Assembly: GCF_004794515.1 (NCBI RefSeq)
Contig: NZ_SSDF01000075.1
Span: 1-36,203 of the forward strand
Length of the DNA stretch: 36,203 nt
Source of the DNA: Microbacterium sp. A20
Lineage (GTDB): Bacteria; Actinomycetota; Actinomycetes; Actinomycetales; Microbacteriaceae
Reading direction: 5' to 3'
The notes under the pieces are model-generated. The model had not been told where the DNA came from, searched no databases, and saw only the letters and a list, made by a program, of their open reading frames with translations. Shown here piece by piece: positions 24,804 through 32,362 of the stretch; position 1 is the stretch's first letter; every line of letters starts with the position of its first letter. A program made the translations under genes and the position numbers.

Positions 24804-26327
24804 ATGAAGCTCGCAGAGCTGGTCACCACGACCGACCGCGTCGGGGCCACGTCGTCCCGACTCGCCAAGATCGATGCTCTCGCCGAACTGCTCGCGCGCG
24901 CCGACCCGTCCGAGCTCCCCATCATCATGGGCCTCCTCCTCGCCTCACCGCGCCAGGGCAGGTTGGGCGTCGGATGGCGCGGGCTGTCGGCCATCGACAT
25001 CGCGCACGCCGACGAGTCCACACTGACGGTCGACGATGTCGACGCGTCTCTCGATGCCCTCGCCGCGACGTCCGGTTCGGGCTCGGCGGCGGGACGCACC
25101 GGCATCCTCGTCGATCTCGGCTCGCGGGCGACCGCAGCCGAGTGGGACTTCCTGGTTCGCGCGATGCTCGGCGAACTCCGAACCGGTGCCCTGTCGGGCG
25201 TGCTCCTCGACGCGATCGCCCGAGCGTCCGACCGTCCGGCCGCCGTCGTCCGACGGGCCGCGATGCTGTCGGGCGACCTCGGCGAGACCGCGCGCATCGC
25301 CCTCACGGGCGCGCCCGGTGACCTCGAGGCGGTCGGGCTCCAGGTGGGGCGTCCGGTCCTGCCGATGCTGGCATCGACCGCGGCGACGGCATCGGAGGCG
25401 CTGGAGATCACCGGCGAGGCATCCGTGGAATACAAGCTCGACGGCGCCCGCATCCAGGTGCACCGCCACGGGGACGAGGTCGGCGTCTACACGCGGAGCC
25501 TGGCCGACATCACGCACCGGGTGCCCGAGATCGTCGAGATCGTGCGGTCGCTGCCGGTGCACGACATCATCCTCGACGGCGAGACGCTGTCGCTCGACGA
25601 AGACGGCGGGCCGAGGCCGTTCCAGGAGACCATGTCGCGGTTCGGGGCAGAGGTCTCGCGGGAGCTCGTGCTGCGACCGTGGTTCTTCGACGTGCTGCAC
25701 ATCGATGGGCGCGACCTGCTCGACGAACCGCTCTCGACCCGGCTGACCGAGCTGGAACGGGTGGCCGGTGCCTGGCGGATGCCGGGCATCGTCACGGCCG
25801 ACGCGGAAGCCGCCGAGCAGCTGTCACGCGAGGCCCTCGCCGCCGGGCACGAGGGTGTCGTGGTCAAGGCGATCGACGCGCCCTACGCCGCAGGGCGCCG
25901 CGGGAAGTCGTGGGTCAAGGTCAAACCGGTGCTGACCTTCGACCTGGTGGTCCTCGGCGCGGAGTGGGGCTCAGGACGTCGGCGCGGTTGGCTCTCGAAC
26001 CTGCACCTCGGCGCGCGCGATCCCGACGGCGAGTTCGGCGACCCCGGCGGGTTCGTCATGGTGGGCAAGACCTTCAAGGGGCTCACCGACGAGCTGCTGC
26101 GCTGGCAGACCACCGAGTTCCCCGAGCACGAGTCGCACCGCACGGCGTCCACCGTGTTCCTGCGCCCCGATATCGTCGTCGAGATCGCGATCGACGGCGT
26201 GCAGCGCTCCCCGCGGTATCCGGGTGGCGTCGCGCTCCGCTTCGCCCGGGTGAAGGGCTACCGTCCGGACAAGACCGCGGCAGAGGCCGACACGATCCAG
26301 ACGCTGCGGTCGCTGCTGCGGGGATGA
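24804..26327 (+). CDS. ligB: ATP-dependent DNA ligase (LigB type)
   Basis: 507 aa, the size of mycobacterial LigB and archaeal-type ligases. An N-terminal DNA-binding domain (about 1-195) is followed by the nucleotidyltransferase core with the adenylated lysine K211 in EYKLDGARIQVH, motif III segment DIILDGETLSL, motif IV EGVVVKAIDAPY and motif V SWVKVKP. The C-terminal OB domain ends with KGYRPDKTAAEADT. It seals nicks with ATP, in addition to the NAD-dependent LigA every bacterium has. It stands alone with a leaderless-type start and is not linked to Ku or other repair genes here. Confidence 0.93.
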   Translation: MKLAELVTTTDRVGATSSRLAKIDALAELLARADPSELPIIMGLLLASPRQGRLGVGWRGLSAIDIAHADESTLTVDDVDASLDALAATSGSGSAAGRTGILVDLGSRATAAEWDFLVRAMLGELRTGALSGVLLDAIARASDRPAAVVRRAAMLSGDLGETARIALTGAPGDLEAVGLQVGRPVLPMLASTAATASEALEITGEASVEYKLDGARIQVHRHGDEVGVYTRSLADITHRVPEIVEIVRSLPVHDIILDGETLSLDEDGGPRPFQETMSRFGAEVSRELVLRPWFFDVLHIDGRDLLDEPLSTRLTELERVAGAWRMPGIVTADAEAAEQLSREALAAGHEGVVVKAIDAPYAAGRRGKSWVKVKPVLTFDLVVLGAEWGSGRRRGWLSNLHLGARDPDGEFGDPGGFVMVGKTFKGLTDELLRWQTTEFPEHESHRTASTVFLRPDIVVEIAIDGVQRSPRYPGGVALRFARVKGYRPDKTAAEADTIQTLRSLLRG

Positions 26328-26346
26328 CCCGCCGGGTGAGGGTGGC

Positions 26347-26856
26347 TCAGGCCGAGGGCGCGAGCCCCAGGTCCTCTTCGCGCACCGTGCCCTGGAACGA
26401 CCACGGGAAGTTGATCCACAGGTCGGTGTCCTTCCAGGCGAAGTCCGGCTGGATGATCGTCGAGGGCTTGGTGTAGATCGTGACCGACCGCACGTCGGCG
26501 CCCTTCTCCTGCAGCAGCTGCACGGCCAGCGCGAGCGTGCGCCCGGAGTCGGCCACATCGTCGACGAGCAGCACCCGGCGGCCGTCGAGGTACGCCATGT
26601 CGAGCTCGGGGGGAAGCACCTCGGGGGCATCGAGCACGGTGCCGATCCCGGTGTAGAACTCGACGTTGATCGCGCCGCAGTTCTTCGCCCCGAGACCGTA
26701 CGCGATGGCACCGGCCGGGAGCAGCCCACCGCGGGCGATCGCCACGACCACCTCCGGCTCGAAGCCCGTGGCGAGGATGTTCCGCGCCAGCTCTCGTGTC
26801 GCCGCTCCGAAGCCGTCCCAGGTCAGTGTCTCGCGCTCGAGCGCCGCATCCGTCAT
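26347..26856 (-). CDS. purine-type phosphoribosyltransferase (xanthine/hypoxanthine-like)
   Basis: 169 aa type I phosphoribosyltransferase. The PRPP loop is RRVLLVDDVADSGRTLALAV, and VAIARGGLLPAGAIAYGLG near the N-terminus is the PPi loop region. The C-terminal segment WINFPWSFQGTV resembles xanthine/guanine phosphoribosyltransferases. It probably salvages a purine base to its nucleotide. I start it at ATG 26856, where GAGAAT-N6-ATG suggests a leaderless transcript. The frame remains open upstream into the divergent TPP-enzyme gene, but those starts lack support. Convergent with the ligase gene. Confidence 0.85.
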   Translation of the reverse strand: MTDAALERETLTWDGFGAATRELARNILATGFEPEVVVAIARGGLLPAGAIAYGLGAKNCGAINVEFYTGIGTVLDAPEVLPPELDMAYLDGRRVLLVDDVADSGRTLALAVQLLQEKGADVRSVTIYTKPSTIIQPDFAWKDTDLWINFPWSFQGTVREEDLGLAPSA

Positions 26857-26862
26857 CTCTGC

Positions 26863-26868
26863 ATTCTC
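26863..26868 (-). promoter_or_regulatory. -10 box of a leaderless phosphoribosyltransferase promoter
   Basis: GAGAAT on the minus strand, 6 nt, then ATG; identical in hexamer and spacing to the ligase promoter. Confidence 0.5.
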
Positions 26869-26895
26869 CCGCATCCCGGTATGCACGCTCGCCGC

Positions 26896-27019
26896 TAGAC
26901 TGAGCGGGTCCGGCCCGGCCGGTGCCTGAAAAAGAGGCACGAAGCACTTCGCGAAGACGCGGAGGCGAGACACATACGGATCCCGCAGTTCCTCCGTCCC
27001 TGTCTCGAAAGGCTTTCGC
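26896..27019 (+). promoter_or_regulatory. promoter and structured leader before the TPP enzyme
   Basis: TAGACT (26896-26901) is a likely -10 box, giving a leader of about 112 nt. The leader can form GTGCCT/AGGCAC (26922-26927 with 26935-26940). Two further stems interlock: CGGAGG (26960-26965) with CCTCCG (26991-26996), and CGAGACA (26966-26972) with TGTCTCG (27001-27007). They could form a pseudoknot or exclude one another. A short hairpin CGAAA/TTTCG (27006-27018) can mask the GAAAGG ribosome binding site. I cannot match it to any riboswitch class I know, including TPP. Confidence 0.5.
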
Positions 27020-28777
27020 ATGCCCACCGTCTCCGCACACGTCGCTCTCACCCTCGCCCAGCACATCGACTCGGTCTTCGGCGTGATGGGCAACGGCAAC
27101 GCCTACTTCCTCGACGCGATCGAGACGCAGACGGACGCGTCCTTCACCGCCGTCCGCCACGAGCAGGGCGCCGTGGTCGCCGCTGACGCCCACTTCCGCG
27201 CGTCCGGGCGCATCGCCGCCGGCACCTCGACCTACGGCGCCGGATTCACCAACACGCTGACCGCCCTGGCCGAGGCCGTGCAGGCGCACGTGCCGCTCGT
27301 GCTCGTGGTCGGCGACGAGCCCACGTCCGGCCCGCGCCCGTGGGACGTCGACCAGATCGCGCTCGCCTCCGCCGTCGGTGCGCGCACCTATACGGTCGGC
27401 CGAGCGGATGCCGCCGCCACGACGGTCATCGCCATCGAACACGCGCTGACCTACCGCGTCCCGGTGGTCCTCGCGATTCCCTACGACGTCGCCGCTCTCG
27501 AAGCCGGCGAGGTTCCTGCAGCCCCGTCGCCGCGGGTGCCCGCTCCGCTCGCGCCGCGTGGCGAGTTCGCTGAGGGGATGCTCGACGAGATCGCGGACGC
27601 TCTGCGCACGGCGCAGCGGCCGTTCCTCCTGGCGGGCCGCGGGGCGTGGCTCTCCGGAGCCAGCACGGCTCTGGGCGAGCTCGCCACGGCGACCGGTGCT
27701 CTGACAGCATCGTCGGCTCTCGGGCGGGGCGTCTTCCCCGACACGCGGTACGACCTCGGCGTCACCGGCGGCTTCGGTGCGGACGGTGCAATGGAACTCA
27801 TCCGCACAGCCGACGTGGCCGTGGTGTTCGGGGCCTCCCTGAATCAGTTCACGATGCGGTTCGGCGAGCTCTTCGCGCCGGGGACGAAGGTGTTCCAGGT
27901 CGACATCGCCCCCGCGGCCACCCACGCCCACGTCGGCGGGTTCGTGCGCGCCGACGCACGTCTGGCCGCCGAGTCCCTCGTGTCCCGGCTCGCCACTCCC
28001 ACTTCCGCATCCACTCCCGCTTCCAGCCCGCACAACTTCGGAGATGCCGGCCGCCACGCCGAGTCCGCGGCCGCACCTGCCCGCGTGTCGCCCTCGATGT
28101 CCGAAGCTGTGTCGTCGAGCCCGTGGCGCGAGACCGTCGACGTCGCGGCGGCCCGGGCGTATGAGGCCGGTGACGACCTCGCCGCCGACGGACGCCTCGA
28201 CCCGCGGTCGGCCGCGCGTCGCATCGCGGAGCTTCTTCCCGAGGACCGCATCGTGGTGTCCGACGGCGGCCACTTCATCGGCTGGGCGAACATGTACTGG
28301 CCGGTCGCCGCGCCCGATCGGATGATGATGATCGGCACCGCCTTCCAGTCGATCGGGCAGGGCTGGCCGAGCGTCGTCGGGGCCGCCCTGGCTCGGCGCG
28401 AATCGACCGTGGTGCTCACCTCGGGCGACGGCGGCGGACTGATGGCGATCGCCGATCTCGAATCCGCTGTCCGCGCGGCCGGCGGCCGGGGCATGGCCGT
28501 CGTCTGGAACGACGCGGCGTACGGAGCCGAGGTCAACCTCTACGGCCTCAAGGGACTGGCCGAGGGACCGATGCGCATCCCCGAGGTGGACTTCGCCGCG
28601 TTCGGTGCAGCCGTCGGAGCAGAGGGCGTCGTCGTGCGCACGCTCGCCGACCTCGACCGCCTCGAGAGCTGGACCGCTGAGGATGCCGCGTCCCGCCGCT
28701 TCCTCCTCCTCGACCTGCGCATCTCCGGTGATGTCATCGCGCCGTATCAGCAGGAGATCATCCGCGTGAACTCCTGA
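27020..28777 (+). CDS. thiamine pyrophosphate-dependent enzyme, acetolactate synthase-like
   Basis: 585 aa with the three-domain layout of the acetolactate synthase / decarboxylase family. The catalytic E48 in VRHEQGAVVAADA activates TPP; the TPP/Mg motif runs from GDG (469-471) to ND (497-498). The central domain has GRGAWLSGA and VVFGASLNQFT. An unusual Ser/Pro/Ala-rich insert at about residues 326-368 separates the central and TPP domains. Substrate is unknown: it could be a 2-oxo acid decarboxylase or a synthase, and no small regulatory subunit (IlvN) is nearby, which argues against housekeeping acetolactate synthase. ATG 27020 lies behind a 112-nt structured leader with GAAAGG. Confidence 0.85.
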   Translation: MPTVSAHVALTLAQHIDSVFGVMGNGNAYFLDAIETQTDASFTAVRHEQGAVVAADAHFRASGRIAAGTSTYGAGFTNTLTALAEAVQAHVPLVLVVGDEPTSGPRPWDVDQIALASAVGARTYTVGRADAAATTVIAIEHALTYRVPVVLAIPYDVAALEAGEVPAAPSPRVPAPLAPRGEFAEGMLDEIADALRTAQRPFLLAGRGAWLSGASTALGELATATGALTASSALGRGVFPDTRYDLGVTGGFGADGAMELIRTADVAVVFGASLNQFTMRFGELFAPGTKVFQVDIAPAATHAHVGGFVRADARLAAESLVSRLATPTSASTPASSPHNFGDAGRHAESAAAPARVSPSMSEAVSSSPWRETVDVAAARAYEAGDDLAADGRLDPRSAARRIAELLPEDRIVVSDGGHFIGWANMYWPVAAPDRMMMIGTAFQSIGQGWPSVVGAALARRESTVVLTSGDGGGLMAIADLESAVRAAGGRGMAVVWNDAAYGAEVNLYGLKGLAEGPMRIPEVDFAAFGAAVGAEGVVVRTLADLDRLESWTAEDAASRRFLLLDLRISGDVIAPYQQEIIRVNS

Positions 28778-28786
28778 CGCGACTGG

Positions 28787-28792
28787 CAGACT
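28787..28792 (+). promoter_or_regulatory. -10 box of a leaderless VOC gene promoter
   Basis: CAGACT is followed by 6 nt and the ATG of the VOC gene at 28799. It lies in the 21-nt gap after the TPP-enzyme stop, so the VOC gene may be expressed on its own. Confidence 0.5.
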
Positions 28793-28798
28793 CGGAAG

Positions 28799-29218
28799 AT
28801 GCCAGGTCTCCATCACGTCGAACTGTGGGTCGCCGACCTCGATGCCGTGCGCACCGAATGGCGCTGGATCCTGGAGCGCCTGGGATTCACGCTCGACAGC
28901 GAATGGGGCGGCGGGGAATCCTGGGCTGCGGGCGGCACCTACCTCACCTTCACGACCTCACCGAATCTGTCGGATGCCGCGCACGACCGTCGTCGCGCCG
29001 GCCTCAACCATCTCGCGTTCCACGGTGGCGATCCGGCTGCCGTGGATGCGTTCATGGCCGAGGCCCCGGCGCACGGCTGGCACGAGCTCTACGCCGAGCG
29101 CTACCCGCACGCGGGCGGCGAGCAGCACTATGCGGGGTGGCTCGAGAACGCCGCAGGCTTCAAGGTCGAGGTGGTCGCCGACACCGCGTCGATGCCGGCG
29201 ACCACCACTGCCGTCTAG
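28799..29218 (+). CDS. VOC (glyoxalase/dioxygenase) family protein
   Basis: 139 aa single-chain VOC-fold protein. The first beta-alpha unit MPGLHHVELWVADLDAVRTEW and the second NHLAFHGGDPAAVDAFM carry candidate metal ligands (H6, the His of NHLAF and the Glu of GFKVEVV). Function cannot be read from sequence; members range from glyoxalases to resistance proteins. Its TAG stop overlaps the stop of the convergent VOC gene on the other strand within a shared CTAG (29215-29218). Confidence 0.82.
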   Translation: MPGLHHVELWVADLDAVRTEWRWILERLGFTLDSEWGGGESWAAGGTYLTFTTSPNLSDAAHDRRRAGLNHLAFHGGDPAAVDAFMAEAPAHGWHELYAERYPHAGGEQHYAGWLENAAGFKVEVVADTASMPATTTAV

Positions 29219-29595
29219 CTCTGAGCGCCGTAGTCCGGGAGCTCCTGCAGCGTCCAGCTGTTGCCGTCCGGGTCGTCGAAGGACACGAACCGCCCCCAAT
29301 CCATGTTCTCCACGCCTCGGGCTTCGACGCCGAGCCCCTGCAGATGCGCCAGCGCCTCATCGGCGTCGGGAACCACGACCTGGATCGTGTTCTGCTGTCC
29401 CGGCTCGAGATCGATGCCGAGACCGGTGCCGAACGCGATCGAGCAGGCCGACCCCGGCGGAGTCATCTGCACGAACCGCAGACCCTCGACGGGCGTCTGG
29501 TCCCAGTCGGCGTTGAAGCCGATCTTCTCGTAGAAGGCCTTCGACCGGTCGACGTCCGAGACCGGGACGAAGATGAGTTCGATCTTCCAATCCAT
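29215..29595 (-). CDS. VOC (glyoxalase superfamily) protein
   Basis: 126 aa VOC-fold protein: WKIELIFVPVSDVDRSKAFYEKIGFNAD, then FVQMTPPGSACSIAFG, and the end VSFDDPDGNSWTLQELP, typical of the glyoxalase/bleomycin-resistance branch. The classical metal His of the first strand is not present, so it may bind a ligand without a metal. ATG 29595 follows AGGAGG; an in-frame ATG 69 nt upstream lacks support. Convergent with the other VOC gene, which belongs to a different subtype. Confidence 0.82.
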   Translation of the reverse strand: MDWKIELIFVPVSDVDRSKAFYEKIGFNADWDQTPVEGLRFVQMTPPGSACSIAFGTGLGIDLEPGQQNTIQVVVPDADEALAHLQGLGVEARGVENMDWGRFVSFDDPDGNSWTLQELPDYGAQS

Positions 29596-29723
29596 CACGC
29601 ACTCCTCCTGTCGGGCGCCGTCGCCCGTCGGCGTCCACGGTACGCGCGGCCACCGACGTCGCACCAGAGCTCCGACGGACCAGATCCGGACGGATCACCC
29701 GACCCCCGTCGGACGACTGAAGG

Positions 29724-30353
29724 TCAGATCCAGCCCTTGTCGACCGCGATCCGCACGGCCTGTGCCCGGTTCGCCGCACCGGTCTTGCCGATCGCCGCGG
29801 AGAGGTGGTTCCGCACGGTTCCTGCGGACAGGAACACCTCCGCCGCGATGTCCGCGGCCGAGCGCCCGTCCGCGGCGAGGCGCAGCACCTGACGCTCCCG
29901 GTCGCTCAGCGGGTTCGCCCCCTCGAACAGACTGTCGGCTGCGAGAACGGGGTCCAGTACGCGCAATCCGGAATGCACGCGACGAACGGCCTCCGCGAGC
30001 TGCTCGGCAGGAGTGTCCTTCACGATGAAGCCGCTGGCTCCGGCATCCAGCGCCGCACGCAGGTAACCCGGGCGCGCGAAGGTGGTCACGACGAGGATGC
30101 GCGTCTGCGGACTCGCCTCGCGGATGCGTCGCGTCGCCTCCACCCCGTCCATGCCCGGCATCTGGACGTCCATCAGGCATACATCGGGCCGCAGCTCCTC
30201 CGCCAGCCGCAACGCCTCCGCACCATCGGAGGCCATGCCGACCACCGTGAGATCGGGCTCCAGGTCGAGCAGTGCACCCAGAGCACCGCGCACCAGCGCC
30301 TGGTCGTCGGCGATCAGCAGGCGGATGCCGGTGCCCTCACCGGTGGCCGTCAC
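29724..30353 (-). CDS. NarL/DesR-type response regulator
   Basis: 209 aa. The receiver domain (about 10-125) has the acidic pair in IADDQ, the phosphorylated D62 in CLMDVQMPGMDG and K112 in GFIVKDTP. The C-terminal LuxR-type helix-turn-helix (about 148-205) reads LSDRERQVLRLAADGRSAADIA, then LSAGTVRNHLSAAIGKTGA. GTG start at 30353 overlaps the kinase stop (GTGA), so the two are translated together. The likely target is the palindrome cluster at 33389-33418 upstream of the ABC genes of the same operon. Confidence 0.92.
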   Translation of the reverse strand: MTATGEGTGIRLLIADDQALVRGALGALLDLEPDLTVVGMASDGAEALRLAEELRPDVCLMDVQMPGMDGVEATRRIREASPQTRILVVTTFARPGYLRAALDAGASGFIVKDTPAEQLAEAVRRVHSGLRVLDPVLAADSLFEGANPLSDRERQVLRLAADGRSAADIAAEVFLSAGTVRNHLSAAIGKTGAANRAQAVRIAVDKGWI

Positions 30354-31564
30354 CAGGTCACCTCCACGCGGGTTCCCGAGCCATCGGCTTCACGCGCCGC
30401 GGCGATCACGAAACCCGCCCCCGCCGCTGCCGCACGCTCGCGCATGCCACGGATGCCGTTGCCCGCCTCGTGCCCCGCGCCCTCCTTCATGCCGACCCCG
30501 TCGTCTTCGACCACGAGCCGCCCCGGCGCCAACAGCACCCGCACGGTACGCGCCTCGGAATGACGCAGCGCATTGGTCGTCGCCTCGCGCAGGATCCACC
30601 CCGCCGTGATGGCCTGGACCGGCGACAGGGCATCGGCTTCCCCCTCGACCCGCAGGGCGATCTCGGCCGCGCGGAGCGAGTCCCGCGACGACGCGAGCTG
30701 CTCGACCAGCGTCGTCGCCCGCGCACCCGCCACCGACGACCGCACCCCGGCGATCGCCTCCGCGGTCAGTCGCTCGATGTCGGCCAGCTCGGCCTTCGCA
30801 CGTTCCGGATCGGAGTCCATGAGGCGGCGCACGAGCTGTGCCTTGAGTCCGACGACCGTCAGCGAGTGGCCGATCAGGTCGTGCACGTCGCGGGCGACGG
30901 CTTCGCGCCCCTCGCTGGTGGCCAACTCGAGACCGAGCTGCTCCGCCTCACCGGAGCGGATGATGAGCCAGGTGGACACCGTGTTGACCACGCCGAGCAG
31001 TCCGACGATCGCCAGGACGGACAGGTAGTTCAGTCCGCCGGGCAGCAGGAAGACGCAGAGGGCCGTGACGGCGAAGGCGCCGACCGTCGCGATCCAGTGC
31101 CACACGCGCGTGAGCCCGTACGACGCGAACGACATGACGAACGGGAGGAAGCTGAGCGCCGATCCGCCCTCCGCCGGCACCGAGACCAGAGCGCACACGA
31201 TGAGGATCGCGAACGTGACCCACTGCCGCACCGACGGCGGCCGACCCAACCCTCCGCCGCCGCGCATGCCATGGATGAAGCCGCTGACGTACAGCACGAC
31301 GAACGTGACCAGCGCGATCCAGCCCACGACGATCCACGCGAGCGGCGCCTCGGAGCGCAGCAGCGCGATCACCGGATAGACCAGGAAGACCAGCCAGATC
31401 ACGGCCATCAGCCAGCCGAAGCGCGCCCAGGGATCCTTGCCGACCGGTCCGCGCGAGGACCTCGCTCCCGGAGCCGACCATGCGGCCGGCGGCGCTCCCA
31501 GGGCGGCGAACCGCCCGGCCTCCCCGGATGGTTCCGAGGAGGCCCGCTTCGAGTGCTGCGTCAT
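30350..31564 (-). CDS. DesK-type sensor histidine kinase
   Basis: 404 aa, HisKA_3 family. A 45-residue cytoplasmic N-terminal tail is followed by about six membrane segments (near 49-69, 75-97, 114-130, 134-150, 157-175 and 178-202) with almost no extracellular loop, so it probably senses the membrane itself. The phospho-acceptor is H228 in ARDVHDLIGHSL. The ATPase domain has EATTNALRHSEA, VVEDDGVGM and GNGIRGMRERA. TAGGTT-N6-ATG before the start (gap of 41 nt after the permease) suggests an additional internal leaderless promoter. Confidence 0.92.
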   Translation of the reverse strand: MTQHSKRASSEPSGEAGRFAALGAPPAAWSAPGARSSRGPVGKDPWARFGWLMAVIWLVFLVYPVIALLRSEAPLAWIVVGWIALVTFVVLYVSGFIHGMRGGGGLGRPPSVRQWVTFAILIVCALVSVPAEGGSALSFLPFVMSFASYGLTRVWHWIATVGAFAVTALCVFLLPGGLNYLSVLAIVGLLGVVNTVSTWLIIRSGEAEQLGLELATSEGREAVARDVHDLIGHSLTVVGLKAQLVRRLMDSDPERAKAELADIERLTAEAIAGVRSSVAGARATTLVEQLASSRDSLRAAEIALRVEGEADALSPVQAITAGWILREATTNALRHSEARTVRVLLAPGRLVVEDDGVGMKEGAGHEAGNGIRGMRERAAAAGAGFVIAAAREADGSGTRVEVTW

Positions 31565-31570
31565 CCGTCC

Positions 31571-31576
31571 AACCTA
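31571..31576 (-). promoter_or_regulatory. -10 box of an internal promoter for the kinase/regulator pair
   Basis: TAGGTT on the minus strand, 6 nt, then the kinase ATG. It lies in the 41-nt gap behind the permease gene and would give basal expression of the sensor pair. Confidence 0.45.
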
Positions 31577-31605
31577 CTGTCGTCCCGCGATGCTGCCGGG
31601 CGCGG

Positions 31606-32361
31606 CTACTGCCGCGCCCGCGAACGCTTCATGCCCATGGCGACCAGCAGCACGAACAGCGCGAGCCACACGGCGACGTTGAGGAACAGCATCCACAGCT
31701 CATCCGTCTGCCCCGTGGTGAGGGTGCCGTCGGTCAGCGGCCAGCGACTCAGGGCGACGAAACCGTAAAGAGGTGTGAACCGGGCGATGTCGAGCATGAC
31801 CCCGTCGAGGGGCATAAAGACGTTGCCGAAGAACGCGAAGAACGTCATCGAGATCGACGCGAGCGCGGCCGCCGAGTCGGAACTGAAGAACAGCCCGACG
31901 CCGAGGCCGAACAGACCGTACATCAGACCGATGCCGAGGATGATGCCCGCGGTCGCCGCCCAGCGCCAGCCGTCCTCGACCTCCGCGCCGGTCATCATCC
32001 CCGCTGCGAAGACCGCCACCAATGCCAGCGCCGCGAAGGCGACCGCCGTGAGCAGCTTGGTCAGCGCGTAGCCCGCTGTCGTCAGCGGTGTCATGGCGAG
32101 CTGGCGGCCCCAGCCCTGTTTCGCCTCGGTCGCGGCGAGCGAGGTCAGCGAGCTCATCGCGACCGCCGTGCCGTATGCGGCCATCGAGGTCATCACATAG
32201 AACGAGACGTTGCCGTGCCCGGCCGAGAGCGAGCCGTAGCCCATCCCGGCGCCGAACAGCAGATACATCGCGACCGGCATCGCCAGGGTGAACGCCAGCG
32301 TGTAGGGGTTGCGCAGCTGGCGGACGCCTTCGATGCGCAGCATGGTGGGTGAGACGAGCAT
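31606..32361 (-). CDS. ABC-2 type transporter permease
   Basis: 251 aa membrane protein with about six transmembrane segments, for example PYTLAFTLAMPVAMYLLFGAG, ALTKLLTAVAFAALALVAVF, AATAGIILGIGLMYGLFGLG and MLFLNVAVWLALFVLLVAMG. It belongs to the ABC-2 exporters (DrrB/YadH-like) that work with a separate ATPase. It begins one nt past the ATPase stop. Substrate unknown; with a DesK-like kinase next door, a lipid, peptide or membrane-active drug is plausible. An in-frame ATG at 32343 is an alternative start. Confidence 0.88.
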   Translation of the reverse strand: MLVSPTMLRIEGVRQLRNPYTLAFTLAMPVAMYLLFGAGMGYGSLSAGHGNVSFYVMTSMAAYGTAVAMSSLTSLAATEAKQGWGRQLAMTPLTTAGYALTKLLTAVAFAALALVAVFAAGMMTGAEVEDGWRWAATAGIILGIGLMYGLFGLGVGLFFSSDSAAALASISMTFFAFFGNVFMPLDGVMLDIARFTPLYGFVALSRWPLTDGTLTTGQTDELWMLFLNVAVWLALFVLLVAMGMKRSRARQ

Positions 32362-32362
32362 G

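Noticed and set aside
22682..25453. Long minus-strand frame opposite paaE, paaG and the ligase gene
   Set aside because: Same kind of shadow; the plus-strand genes carry catalytic motifs and ribosome binding sites or promoters, and this frame has none.
26902..27019. TPP riboswitch before the TPP-dependent enzyme
   Set aside because: The conserved CTGAGA and the ACCTGATC-type segments of the THI box are absent.
27020..28777. Housekeeping acetolactate synthase large subunit (ilvB)
   Set aside because: No ilvN or ilvC follows, there is an unusual interdomain insert, and the family contains many other 2-oxo acid enzymes; only the TPP-enzyme family is supported.
26258..28816. Long minus-strand frame across the TPP enzyme and phosphoribosyltransferase
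   Set aside because: It runs antisense to the TPP enzyme and out of frame with the phosphoribosyltransferase, with low-complexity composition and no recognisable domain.
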